Assembly: GCA_004431415.1 (NCBI GenBank)
Contig: QPMI01000464.1
Location: 1-56,704 of the forward strand
Length of the DNA: 56,704 nucleotides
Reading direction: 5' to 3'
DNA from: Cyanophora paradoxa
Taxonomy: Eukaryota; Glaucocystophyceae; Cyanophorales; Cyanophoraceae
A model generated the notes under the pieces. That model saw only the letters and a program-made list of their open reading frames with translations, was not told the origin of the DNA and searched no databases. Made by a program: the position numbers and the translations under genes. This document shows positions 43,531-52,455 of this stretch, piece by piece. Position 1 is the stretch's first letter; each line of letters starts with the position of its first letter.

Positions 43531-45444
43531 CTAGAAAAGCGAGGAGCAGCCACTCAGGAAGAGCAGCACGAGTTGGACCGAAAAGGCATACTGTGTGACC
43601 CCGACCAAGATGCAGAGGGGCTCCACAGCTGCAGCCTGCAAGATAGGCCACCATGGCTGTGAGGGCCATTCGGGTACTACAACAATCATCCGAGCTCGAC
43701 AAGCTTGAGCATGACGAACCACCCGCAGTAGGACTGCAGGGTCGGGGAAAACATAATTAAAATCACGAGACCAATCAACAGTGAAGCAGTCTACTGCCTC
43801 TGCAAGGCGGTCAAAAGGATCAATGCTATTATAGCGAGGGACACGTGCAGAGGAAGCTAATGCCATTCGATCGACATCAGGCAAGCCATATCTGTTAACA
43901 ATGCGACGGAAAACAGCATCGGAAAGCTGATAGTCAGCAGGGGCAAACCAGCGACTAAGATAATCGGCGAAATTATTGGTTTCTCCAGGTATCCACTCAG
44001 CATCCATGAAGGCACAATTTTGCAAGGCGAAATTCCAAATTTCCTTGGCGATTAATGTAAGCTCGGGGCTACGACCGCCACCATTAAGAATGTACTGCAC
44101 TGCATTTGTGTTATCTGAGCGAACTAGTAAATTAACGTGCTGCAGGTAAGGACTGAAATGATGCAGAGCACGAATAATGGCGGTCATCTCACGCCATGCA
44201 GGCGTCTGGGCCGACTCTGCAGGAGTCCACTGTTGTTGGAATGAGAGATCGCCAACCTCGGTGGTGACAAAACCACCAAGACCGATCTTGCTGGCATCCG
44301 TCGTAACAACGAAAATTCGCTCTGGCCGGATGGCACACCGCCCATTATAGCGGGCGAGATTTGCATGCCACCACAGAAGCTCCTCCTGGGCCTCCGGCGA
44401 TACCACCGCCGGGGCATTCCACCGAAATTGTCGCTGGGTAATATCAATGTTGCGATAAATGGATCGAGTATGAATGCGAGCGGGTGCAATAGCTAAGGCC
44501 ATTGACATAAGCACACCGACAATCGAAGCGAGTGTACGAGCTGACATCTGAAATTGCACGCCTCTAGCCTGGCACGACTGGATGCGCTTAGCTGCGTCCT
44601 TTAGCCGGTCCTGAAGCTTACTAAGCTTCTGCAGAGGGACCTCAAACATCATAGATGTGGAATCTACAATAAACCCTAAAAATTCGACACGCTGTGCAGG
44701 CTCAAGGGCCGATTTCTCATTAATGAATAAGTGCAGGTGGCGAAAAAGATCGAGAATGAAATTGCGAAGATTAACAGCGGCCTGGTACGTGGGAGCCGCA
44801 AACCAGAAATCATCTACATACGATACCACGGTAATACCGTGTGCGCGGAGAAATTTAATGACCTGACGTATGATCTTGGTGAATGCATATGGGGCATGTG
44901 AGAGCCCGAAGGGTAAAACGGTGTATTCGAAGAAAGTACTATCGTACTGGAAGCCCAGGTACGAGAAATATTGCGGGTCTACCGGTACATGATGATATCC
45001 CGACTCGAGGTCGATAGTAAACATAAACCAGCCAGGTCGCAGCAAGGCGATGACCTCGCGCATATTTTCATAGCGAAAAGGGACAGGAGGAAGACCTCGA
45101 TTTGTTGGGCGGCCATCCCAAATCAGTCTGAGCTTATCACCAGTCTTCTTTGGAACCGTAAATAGCGAGCAAACAATTTTCGGGGGCTTGGGGGCCACCC
45201 GAATAGCGCCGGTACCGAGCAGCTTCTGAATTTCTGCCCGAATGAAAGTACTCTCACGAGGGCGCTGAGATTGACCAGCATTGTAATGTACACTAGGAGG
45301 CATATGCTCGACGCCAGCAAGAGGGTAGCCGTTCTGAAGCCATGAAAGGATGTAATCACTTGTTCCGATTGCACGCCATGCCGCCAAGGCATCCGCACTT
45401 CCGAGACAGCGAGCAGTAAAACCTGACAGAAAAAACAACAGCAC
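43531..45444 (-). CDS. Reverse transcriptase-RNase H of the DIRS/PAT element
   Basis: A 637-residue frame. RT motifs: KKTGDKLRLIWDGRPTN (about 99-115), FTIDLESGYHH with catalytic Asp145, LPFGLSHAP (177-185), and the YVDD box at 209-212. RNase H follows: TTDASKIGLGGF (Asp383), WREMTAI (Glu419), VRSDNTNAV (Asp444) and IPGETNNFADYLSRW (Asp494). It copies element RNA into DNA. About 130 residues follow RNase H and end in a hydrophobic stretch. Near the 5' end a polypyrimidine tract and TTTTTTCTGTCAG acceptor (45423-45436) suggest that translation may begin in an upstream exon; the first seven residues of the open frame would then be intronic. No protease or gag domain is visible. Confidence 0.92.
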   Translation of the reverse strand: MLLFFLSGFTARCLGSADALAAWRAIGTSDYILSWLQNGYPLAGVEHMPPSVHYNAGQSQRPRESTFIRAEIQKLLGTGAIRVAPKPPKIVCSLFTVPKKTGDKLRLIWDGRPTNRGLPPVPFRYENMREVIALLRPGWFMFTIDLESGYHHVPVDPQYFSYLGFQYDSTFFEYTVLPFGLSHAPYAFTKIIRQVIKFLRAHGITVVSYVDDFWFAAPTYQAAVNLRNFILDLFRHLHLFINEKSALEPAQRVEFLGFIVDSTSMMFEVPLQKLSKLQDRLKDAAKRIQSCQARGVQFQMSARTLASIVGVLMSMALAIAPARIHTRSIYRNIDITQRQFRWNAPAVVSPEAQEELLWWHANLARYNGRCAIRPERIFVVTTDASKIGLGGFVTTEVGDLSFQQQWTPAESAQTPAWREMTAIIRALHHFSPYLQHVNLLVRSDNTNAVQYILNGGGRSPELTLIAKEIWNFALQNCAFMDAEWIPGETNNFADYLSRWFAPADYQLSDAVFRRIVNRYGLPDVDRMALASSARVPRYNSIDPFDRLAEAVDCFTVDWSRDFNYVFPDPAVLLRVVRHAQACRARMIVVVPEWPSQPWWPILQAAAVEPLCILVGVTQYAFSVQLVLLFLSGCSSLF

Positions 45445-45774
45445 TCAATTAATAGTGCACGAGAATGCAGGCTCGAGGCCGCACGCAAGGGGAGGGAATT
45501 ATATAGACAGCAGAACAGCATCCATATATTTAGGGAGGGTTGGGTGGGAGCAAGAAGCGAAGCTGCTATCAAGCAACTCTGAAGAGAAGCTGCAGCAGCT
45601 GCAGCGATAGCTCACTGCTGCAGCTCTTAGGAAGCTCGTAGGACTTGTTGCAGGTGCAACAAGTACCCAAGAAGTACTTGTTGCGAAGCAACAAAGAGTG
45701 CGAAATTTATGTAACAATATACATTATTCACGCTGTCCGAAGTACGTTATACTACGTTCCTCGTATAACAACTA

Positions 45775-45835
45775 TTCGGACAGCGCTCATTTCGTATATT
45801 GCAATTGAGGTACTACTTGTACAATTGCCATGAAG
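45775..45835. repeat. Right 61-bp direct repeat of the retrotransposon
   Basis: Identical to 41972-42032. It is preceded by a possible hairpin whose right arm overlaps its first bases (45731-45785). Confidence 0.9.
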
Positions 45836-46543
45836 AGCAAAAGAGCGAAGGCCGAGAGCCTGCAGACGAGTGCAAGGCCTCTAACGGCACACAGAAGCAC
45901 ACATATATGTAAAATGCGTATGTATAATGCCATCGATGCGTTCGGTCGCCAGTCAGTGCAAGGAGCGATTTATGGGGGGAGGCGTGCCTGAACTCCAGAT
46001 GCTTGAACTGCGCAAGGGAAAGAAAAATGGCGACCGAATCTCCATCTCCGGCGAGGGAGTATGCACTAGTGCCGTGCACTGAAAAGAAATACAGCAACAG
46101 ATGCCACGCGAGGGCAGAGCTGTCCTGACAATTTGCAATCAATAAATGTCGATGTAAGTGCACGCCATAGGCGATTTTCAAAGCAAAAACAAGACATGCA
46201 GATGCCACAAAGGGCAGAGCTGCGACATGTATGAATATGTACGCCATAAAAAGGCGATTTCGCGAATTGCATCCATGCATATGCACGCCAGTGGCGATTT
46301 TGGGGCATCAAGAAATTGCAGCGATTTTCGAATCCATCATCAATTACTCACAAGAAAACACAAGTACGTTCACAGGTTCTGCTATCAAGATATGCTCTCA
46401 TGCGTCAAAACACTGCTCGTACATAAGTAGCGAAAAACTCATGAATATCGATATTCTGATGGATCGATGTGAAAAGAAATAAATTTACGAGTTTGGAGTC
46501 GGCAGAGGAGTCGGGCGAGTGCCAGGAGGGCAGTTCTGGCAAG
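45836..46543. repeat. Non-coding flank with short interspersed hairpin repeats
   Basis: The motif CGCCA(n3-6)GGCGATTT recurs three times (about 46162, 46240 and 46286), each copy a small hairpin. The phrase AGATGCCAC(n5-6)GGCAGAGCTG occurs twice, about 98 bp apart (46100 and 46199). Open frames here look like chance. Confidence 0.5.
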
Positions 46544-46616
46544 ACACATATGAATATTCATATTTTAATCCCTCGGCGTTCCGCCTCAGGATTAAAATAT
46601 GAATATTCATATGTGT
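46544..46616. repeat. Perfect hairpin with 28-bp arms and a 17-nt loop
   Basis: Arms 46544-46571 and 46589-46616 are exact reverse complements. Each arm contains the 16-bp palindrome ATATGAATATTCATAT. The 17-nt loop is GC-rich and can itself pair (GGCG/CGCC). The hairpin sits exactly where the sequence changes from mixed composition to very AT-rich. It could be a terminator for transcription reading in from either side, a virus or element terminus, or a replication structure. Confidence 0.9.
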
Positions 46617-47500
46617 GATTCGATGTTATATCAATAAAATCGATTAATTTATTTGAATTTTCACATGAATTTTCATTTCACATGAATTTTCATATTTTTA
46701 TATGCAATTTCAATTAATTTAATCGATATTATATCGATAAACTCGATTAATCGATATTGTATCTTAATTGTAGTTAATCGGAATTATATCAATAACTTCG
46801 ATTGATCTAAATTGAATCCTAAATGAATCTTATCGGAATTATATCAATAAATTCGATTAAATCATGTTCTTTTCCGATTAAATCAATTAAATATTTAACT
46901 TTGTTACCATAAGTGGTCTAAGTTGACTCACTTTTCATAAACATTTTGAACTCTTAGTCTCCTTGAATTTCTTAAGATGACTCAACTTAGTCAACTTAGT
47001 CAACTTTGTTACCATAATCAATCAGGGTGGACTCACTTTTAGATCAACTTTGAAATTTCAAGCAAAATCAACTTTGATTTCAAAAGTGGATCTTCTAAGT
47101 GGACTCAAAATGTTCACTTTGTGATACATGTTAGCTCAAATCCTTACTGTTTATGGTCAGGGTTGACTAAGTGGGGGGAGTTGACACATTTTGTGAAATC
47201 CTTTTTAGAAAACTTTTGGTCCCAAATATTTCCTGTGAAATTTGAGTCAACTCAACCCACTTAGTCAACCCTTGCATTGAATTCGTAACAAAATCCATAT
47301 ACCTTTACTACTTTTACGATTAATATGAGTCAACCTTGAGTCCACTTTAATATAAATATTATATAATAGGGGGAATCTAGGGGAATGTCATTGTAGAAAG
47401 CTATTGTAGTAAGAGGATATATATTATGTCCTTTTGTTACAATAGCTGATCAATGTTATTGTTAGAAAACAAAAGAATCCTTTCAAAACTCATTATAGAA
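46617..47500. other. Very AT-rich non-coding region with diverged short repeats
   Basis: Degenerate copies of AATTATATCAATAAATTCGATTAA recur about every 50-60 bp between 46625 and 46880. AGTCAACTTAGTCAACTTTG-like repeats fill 46960-47340. No gene was seen. It may be a terminal or regulatory region of the virus-like segment. Confidence 0.6.
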
Positions 47501-47505
47501 ACCCA

Positions 47506-47904
47506 TCAAAACGGGAATCTATCATGTTTATGTCTCTCAGTCTTCTCAAATGTGAGGAAATTCATTGTTTTATCGATCTCATCTGCAACTGCTTGTGTTT
47601 TATGCTGAGCTTCTTTACCACAACTGAATATATCAATTGCTAACATGCCTTCATTGGAATAACAATGAGCTGTGCAATGGCTTTCATCTAATAGCAAAAC
47701 TAATGCAAAACCAGGAGGTGATACTTTGCCATCAAATATTTCACAGTGTTTATGAACAATCCTAATGCCTTGTCTTAATATAGCTTGTTCAAGGGTTCCC
47801 ATAATCCAATTACCTAGGAAGCTCACATGCTCATGTCCTGTTGCAATAGCTGATTTAGCCTTGTAATCAAGCATAACATGAAAGCCTCTGTATTTAGTCT
47901 CCAT
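47506..47904 (-). CDS. speD: S-adenosylmethionine decarboxylase proenzyme
   Basis: A complete 132-residue frame from the ATG at 47904. It is the short, prokaryote-type form of the enzyme that makes decarboxylated AdoMet for spermidine synthesis. The self-cleavage site is visible as LLDESHCTAH: cleavage between Glu74 and Ser75 would turn Ser75 into the pyruvoyl cofactor. Active-site His80 and the conserved Cys95 in DIFSCG follow. The length fits the bacterial and archaeal class (about 120-140 residues), not the larger eukaryotic enzyme. This suggests origin from a virus, phage or bacterium. Neighbours are virus-like, and AdoMet decarboxylases are known as auxiliary genes of some phages. No stop or frameshift disturbs it. 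Confidence 0.88.
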   Translation of the reverse strand: METKYRGFHVMLDYKAKSAIATGHEHVSFLGNWIMGTLEQAILRQGIRIVHKHCEIFDGKVSPPGFALVLLLDESHCTAHCYSNEGMLAIDIFSCGKEAQHKTQAVADEIDKTMNFLTFEKTERHKHDRFPF

Positions 47905-47927
47905 TAAGAATACCTTAGAAAAATTAA

Positions 47928-48200
47928 CTAGTCAAACCTAATGCAAATATCCCTATACTCTACTCTAATTGATGAAGTAGCCCTTTTCCTATGTGCTTGA
48001 CTTTTTCTTTTATTACAGTCCCTACACCCTGATCCCTTCACATGATTAAAGGGATATGTGAGGATCACCTTGTTACACTGCAAACATCTAACAGATACTT
48101 TCTCTTGAGCTTTGATGTAATGTGTCTCACTGTAATCGAATTTATCTTTACCATGAACTGTCATAGCAGCATCAATAAACTTTTTTGTTTTACTATCCAT
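47928..48200 (-). CDS. Small zinc-ribbon protein, DUF723-like
   Basis: A 90-residue frame from the ATG at 48200. The N-terminus reads KFIDAAMTVHGKDKFDYSE, the typical HG-x-x-x-(F/Y)DYS opening of this family. It is followed by VSVRCLQCNKVI and GSGCRDCNKRK, two Cys pairs that would bind one zinc. This architecture is common in algal DNA viruses and phages, often near homing-type nucleases; no catalytic domain is attached here. It lies 23 bp from the speD start and in the same direction, so the two may be transcribed together. Confidence 0.75.
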   Translation of the reverse strand: MDSKTKKFIDAAMTVHGKDKFDYSETHYIKAQEKVSVRCLQCNKVILTYPFNHVKGSGCRDCNKRKSQAHRKRATSSIRVEYRDICIRFD

Positions 48201-48222
48201 ACTCTATATATAACCAATATTC

Positions 48223-49054
48223 TTATGGAGCAGTATCCTGTCCAAAAATGGGGAAATATCGATTTGTGCCATAATACTCAGCATAGGTATTCTGCCTTGC
48301 AATAAAATCGGTTCTCTCAGCATATAATACACACTTGTAGATACCAAACTTGGTGGCTCTCACCAGAAACTGATAGTCTTCCAAACCGAAATTGACTCCA
48401 TGATAAGCAATACCAAAATTATCATATGGGGTGATCACAACTGCAAAATTAGGAGTTCCACCCTCTACTTGACATACAGCATATACATCTGGTGGATATC
48501 CACAACTACCTTGTAGTGGTCACCAATTTCAACAAGGGAGTCTACTACTGCTGTTTGTTCATTTACAACAATGGGGAATATCTTTATAATGTATGGGGCA
48601 TTCATGCTGGGGACATAGGTTCGAATTCTTGTATTGGGATCAATGGGATTGGGTTGATCATTCACAAATAAAGGCGCTCCAACAGCCCCACCAACCCTAA
48701 GACCATCACCAATATAAGCTCCCCCCGATTTGCAGTTAATAGCTCCCGACCTAGATTCAAAAGAATAAGTAGAAAGAGGATCTCCATAACTATCTGGGTC
48801 TCCATAATGAGCAGAAAAGTTTGCATTTGTGACAAGTAGCTTAGTTGTTTTAACTATTCCATTATTTTTATCACATCTGAGTTCCTGCAATCTCAGCTTG
48901 TGGGTGGAACCAAAGGTGTTCATTGTAGGTTGGACCTCTGTTGATTGGAGACCCTCTACATCATCAAAGGTAGCATGTTGCAGAACATGGTTTGCTGGTG
49001 CAGCTAATGAAAGCTGAGGTGTAATTATTCGTTCAAGTGGGGTTGCTCAGCCAT
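48223..49054 (-). CDS. Fibre-like modular protein, paralogue 1 (two frameshifts)
   Basis: The likely start is the ATG at 49054 (MAEQP); the stop is at 48223. The frame is broken near 49035 and near 48483, each at a short C run where one added C would restore it. Modules: LRLQELRCDKNNGIVK (about residue 50), SGGAYIGDGLRVGG, and a beta-rich C-terminal part with YDNFGIAYHGVNFGLEDY. The same first two modules occur in the three neighbouring paralogues. I infer a trimeric surface fibre or attachment protein of the virus-like segment from repeated modules, Gly/Thr-rich beta content and tail-fibre-type neighbours. No enzyme domain was seen. Confidence 0.6.
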
Positions 49055-49060
49055 TTTACA

Positions 49061-49924
49061 TTAAAGGGATATATCTTTATGGGTTGGGTCATCAATTACA
49101 TCTGGTTCCATGTAAAATCCTGTTGTGAATATATCAGCAACATTTACACCACGAAGTGCTGATACAGCTGCTATATCTGTTCTCAGTCCCATAATCATAG
49201 TATTGTATACTCCCACCTCAGTGACAAACAGATCATAGGTAAATGTCAAATTGTTATAAACACAATATCCTCTGCCAAAATGGTTCGAAGCTTGAACAAA
49301 GAATAAGTAGTTGTGACCTGGTTGATTATTATTGGCTCTACACATGGAAAGCATTGAAGTGGAAGAGGAATATTTCTTCTTACTCGATCAGTTCCTGTAA
49401 TGGAAACTAATCCGAATTCTCAAGAGTTACAGAGGATGCAACATAGAAATGCAAAAAAGGTTGCTGTGCAACAGGTGTGTAGAAACGAATTCGTTGTGGG
49501 TTCTCAGCATTTTGCTCTAGAGTATCTGGGACATCATTGTAGGAAACAGATGAAGATAGCTGACCTGAAACTCTGCAGCCTCCACCAATAAAAGCTCCTC
49601 CTGATCTCACAGTAACAGCAGCAGTGTTTTTTCATAATCAAGGGCTTTCAGATCAACACTGTAAGCATCAGGACCTCCATTAGTAGGTTGAAAAAGTTCG
49701 CATTTGAGACAAGGAGTCGAGTGGTTTAACCACACCCGAATTCTTGTCTGCTCTCAATTCTTTAACTCGAATAATCGAATTTTTATCAAAGGAGTTACCA
49801 TTGGAGTTGGGTCTCTCTGTGGATTCTAAACCACGAACCTCATCATTAACTTCATGCTGGCGAAAGTGCATTGCAGGGGATCCAAGGAATATATTGGAAG
49901 TTGAACTCGATTATATTCACCCAT
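49061..49924 (-). CDS. Fibre-like modular protein, paralogue 2 (several frameshifts)
   Basis: The likely start is the ATG at 49924 (MGEYNRVQLP); the stop is at 49061. Homologous blocks in shifting frames: NDEVRGLESTE, IRVKELRADKNSGVVK, ESGGAFIGGGCRVSGQL, and a C-terminal beta-rich part (ANNNQPGHNYLFFVQ, FTYDLFVTEVGV). At least three one-base shifts are needed, one of them in a CCCC run at about 49876. The C-terminal part is unlike those of paralogues 3 and 4. Only 6 bp separate it from paralogue 1. Confidence 0.55.
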
Positions 49925-49962
49925 TGCTTCTTTTACTAAGAAGGAAAGAAAAATAATGTTCA

Positions 49963-50226
49963 CTACTCTTCTGTGAAATTGTTATATTCAATCGCCTTTT
50001 TAACAGTTCCCCTTTGGAATGCCTGTAACACAATCGCTTCCTTTGTGGTTGGTATTTGAACTCCTACTGCAATGCAAGATTGAACTTCTTTCTGAACAAT
50101 CTCATCAATTGCAATTCTTGCCCTGTTGTGGGCAGCATTATCGATCCAATCCTGAACAGAAGCAGCACAAAATTCCATCCCCAACTTTTCAGTATCTGAT
50201 AGAACCACTTGATAGATATTCGACAT
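49963..50226 (-). CDS. Small phage-type structural-region protein, 87 residues
   Basis: An intact frame from the ATG at 50226. It contains VQDWIDNAAHNRARIAIDEI and a second helix ending in KKAIEYNNFTEE. Short all-helical proteins with a W-I-x-N-x-x-x-x-R-x-R-x-A-x-x-E-I core occur beside tail-fibre genes in many tailed phages; this is recollection of a pattern, and the function there is not established. Here it also lies between fibre-like genes, which supports the comparison. Confidence 0.6.
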   Translation of the reverse strand: MSNIYQVVLSDTEKLGMEFCAASVQDWIDNAAHNRARIAIDEIVQKEVQSCIAVGVQIPTTKEAIVLQAFQRGTVKKAIEYNNFTEE

Positions 50227-50247
50227 TCTTACTCTATCAAAAGAAAA

Positions 50248-51261
50248 TTATGTAATACTTATCAACTCTCCACAAAATGTTGTTGCAGAGGAATATGTCC
50301 CCTGGTTTGTTGTCCAAATAGTTACATATTCGTTGGCTGCAAGATTGAGAATGCAGGACATTTGAAGAGTCTGACTATTAATGTGCCTGTGCTGGAAACA
50401 GAAAGAGAAATGCCCCCAGGATCGGCATCATTCAATTTGAAGAAAAGCTGAATTGGGTTTTGTGTGTTGAGTTGGTAAAAACTGAGAATCGATAATGTCC
50501 AGCAACAGGAGCTGTAAATCTTCCTGATGATCCAGTGAAGGATCCTGTTACATTAACAAGATTGGTTGCCAATTAATGAGAGCGGTCGAAGAAGTTGCAG
50601 TGTGATTATAACCCAATCGGAAGCAGAACCTTGGTTGGAAGCTGTTCTTTAAATAACACCCTGTATTAATTGTTAACGAATTGGCTTCAGTGTTGCTACT
50701 GTATTGCTGTTTCGCTTCAACACAAGATCAACATTTCCTCCTGTATCAATTTCAGAGTTACTAATCTTGTTGTTGCAGTAATGGTGGTTGAGAATTGGTT
50801 GCTACTGAGACTCCACCATTTGCTGTAACCATTCCTGTAAAAGTGGTTGTCCCTGTCACAGCAAGTTGACTTGCTGTAAGATTCCATCAACCCTTGCCCC
50901 ATCTCCAATGTAGGCTCCTCCACTTCTTACTACAAGAGCAGAGTTATTCATGGTGTTGTCAAAAGTAATAATTTTCGGTGTGATGAACCCTCCCACATCA
51001 TCATAAATTGCTGTATCTGATACAATCGATCCCGATTGGACTTGGTTCTTATTTGACACAATTAAACCAGTGGCTCTCACCTTTCCATTATTGCGATCAC
51101 ATCGTATCTCTTTGCATCTGATCACAGAATTTGAGAAAATGAATCCGCTCCTGTGGATTCTGTGCAAATAAACCCAGGGTTGCATCTGTTACTGTGTGGT
51201 TGAGTTGATGCAATTTTGGGGCTGCATAACAGAAAACAGGAACAGCAATCTGTGTAGACAT
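50248..51261 (-). CDS. Fibre-like modular protein, paralogue 3 (frameshifted), C1q-like C-terminus
   Basis: The likely start is the ATG at 51261 (MSTQIAVPVFCYAAPK); the stop is at 50248. Blocks: IRCKEIRCDRNNGKVR, LIVSNKNQVQSGSIVSDT, SGGAYIGDGARVDG, LAVTGTTTFTGMVTANGG, and a C-terminal domain with APVAGHYRFSVFTNS, NDADPGGISLSV, then LNLAANEYVTIWTT and TFCGELIS. The order GxYxFSV...AGxYVxI...FxGxLI resembles C1q/TNF-type trimerising jelly-roll domains, used as tips of viral and phage fibres. Several one-base shifts break the frame. It is closest to paralogue 4. Confidence 0.6.
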
Positions 51262-51283
51262 TCTTTACTTTAAAGTAACAATA

Positions 51284-52342
51284 TTATGTGGCGCTAATCA
51301 GCATTCCTCCAAAGTGCGATCGATTGTGTATACGATTGCAGCAGTGGAATTATTGTAAATTCGTATCCAATCATTTGCAGCAAGGTTGATGATGCATTCA
51401 TATGATATAGGTAATCGTACATTGAGGAAGCAAAAGTTGCTCTTGCCTCATATTCTGATGTTGCTCCATTTTTCGAAGATTCAGAACAATCTCAGATGCA
51501 GTAGTGGTTGAGATAATCACTTGGAAACAGAAGTAATAATTTCCTGCAACAGGCGGTAAAATTCCCTAATGTTGAACCATTGAAGTTGTTTCCATGGTTG
51601 ATAAGAACTCCTGGAAATAGAATATTCGTTCCGGTTGCTTTTGAAACTGTTGTTTCTGCTGCATTCGGAGCCATAACAGAAGCCATAAAACGGGGGCAAC
51701 CATTTCGTTTTAGATAGCTTCCTGATGAAAATACGATCGCCTCTCTGTTGATGGTGTTGTTTGGATATTTTGTAGTGTCACAATTGCGCTTCCATTTCGT
51801 TTGTAAATAAAGTTGGTGTCTGCAATTGTGTCACTCTCAGGAGTTGTTAATCTTGTTGACAGTGTGAGAGTTCCATACTGAATACTTCCTGAAAGACCAC
51901 CATTTAAGTTCATCAACCCTGAAAATGAACTTGTCCCACTCACAGTCAACTGATTTGCTGTGACAGTCCCCACCACAATTGCTCCATCACCAATGTAGGC
52001 TCCTCCACTTTTAACTACAAGAGCAGAAGTATTACTTGTGTTACAAAAGTAACTATCTGTGCTGTGGTGAATCCACCCACATTATCATACACTGCTGAAT
52101 CGGGGACTATTTGACCTGCTTGAACCTGATTTTTATTCGAGATAATTATTCCTGTGGTTCTTATCTTGCCCCCATTTCGATCACATCGAATTTCTTTGAC
52201 TCTCAGTATATTGTTCTCTGTGAAAGAGAATGCTTGATGTTTCACTGGAAATAAAACCGGGTGTAGTGTCGACTACTTCATGGAGGTGCTATGTATGATT
52301 TTGCTGCAAGTTCATAGTTTGGAATCTCTAAAAGGAGGTCAT
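51284..52342 (-). CDS. Fibre-like modular protein, paralogue 4 (frameshifted), C1q-like C-terminus
   Basis: The likely start is the ATG at 52342 (MTSF, then LEIPNYELAAKSYIAPP after a shift at a T run); the stop is at 51284. Blocks: LRVKEIRCDRNGGKIR, IIISNKNQVQAGQIVPDS, SGGAYIGDGAIVVG, TVSGTSSFSGLMNLNGG, FIYKRNGSAIVTLQN, and a C-terminal domain with PVAGNYYFCFQVIIS and NDWIRIYNNSTAAI. The first half is very close to paralogue 3; the middle differs. The gap to paralogue 3 is 22 bp. It shows the same type of frame damage as its neighbours. Confidence 0.6.
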
Positions 52343-52455
52343 CTTTATAATTACGAAATAGTTAAATTGCGACAGCAATGTAAATGAATTGTAACTGGAA
52401 ATCCTGGTCTGTCAAAAGAACTTAATGGAACTATGTCAGCTCACAAGTGAAATAG

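Larger units (their letters stand above)
41972..45835 (-). mobile_element. DIRS/PAT-type tyrosine-recombinase retrotransposon
   Basis: Two genes in the same direction encode a reverse transcriptase-RNase H and a tyrosine recombinase, the hallmark pair of DIRS-order retrotransposons. Identical 61-bp direct repeats bound the region (41972-42032 and 45775-45835), consistent with the split direct repeats of the PAT, Ngaro and Kangaroo groups rather than the inverted repeats of DIRS1. Next to the right repeat an 11-bp inverted pair (CGCTGTCCGAA at 45731 and TTCGGACAGCG at 45775) may form a recombination site. No gag-like frame was found between the RT start and the right repeat. Both enzymes are uninterrupted, so the copy may be young. 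Confidence 0.85.

Noticed and set aside
45813-46286. 157-codon minus-strand frame beside the retrotransposon
   Set aside because: It starts in the 61-bp repeat and runs through short hairpin repeats. The composition is not protein-like.
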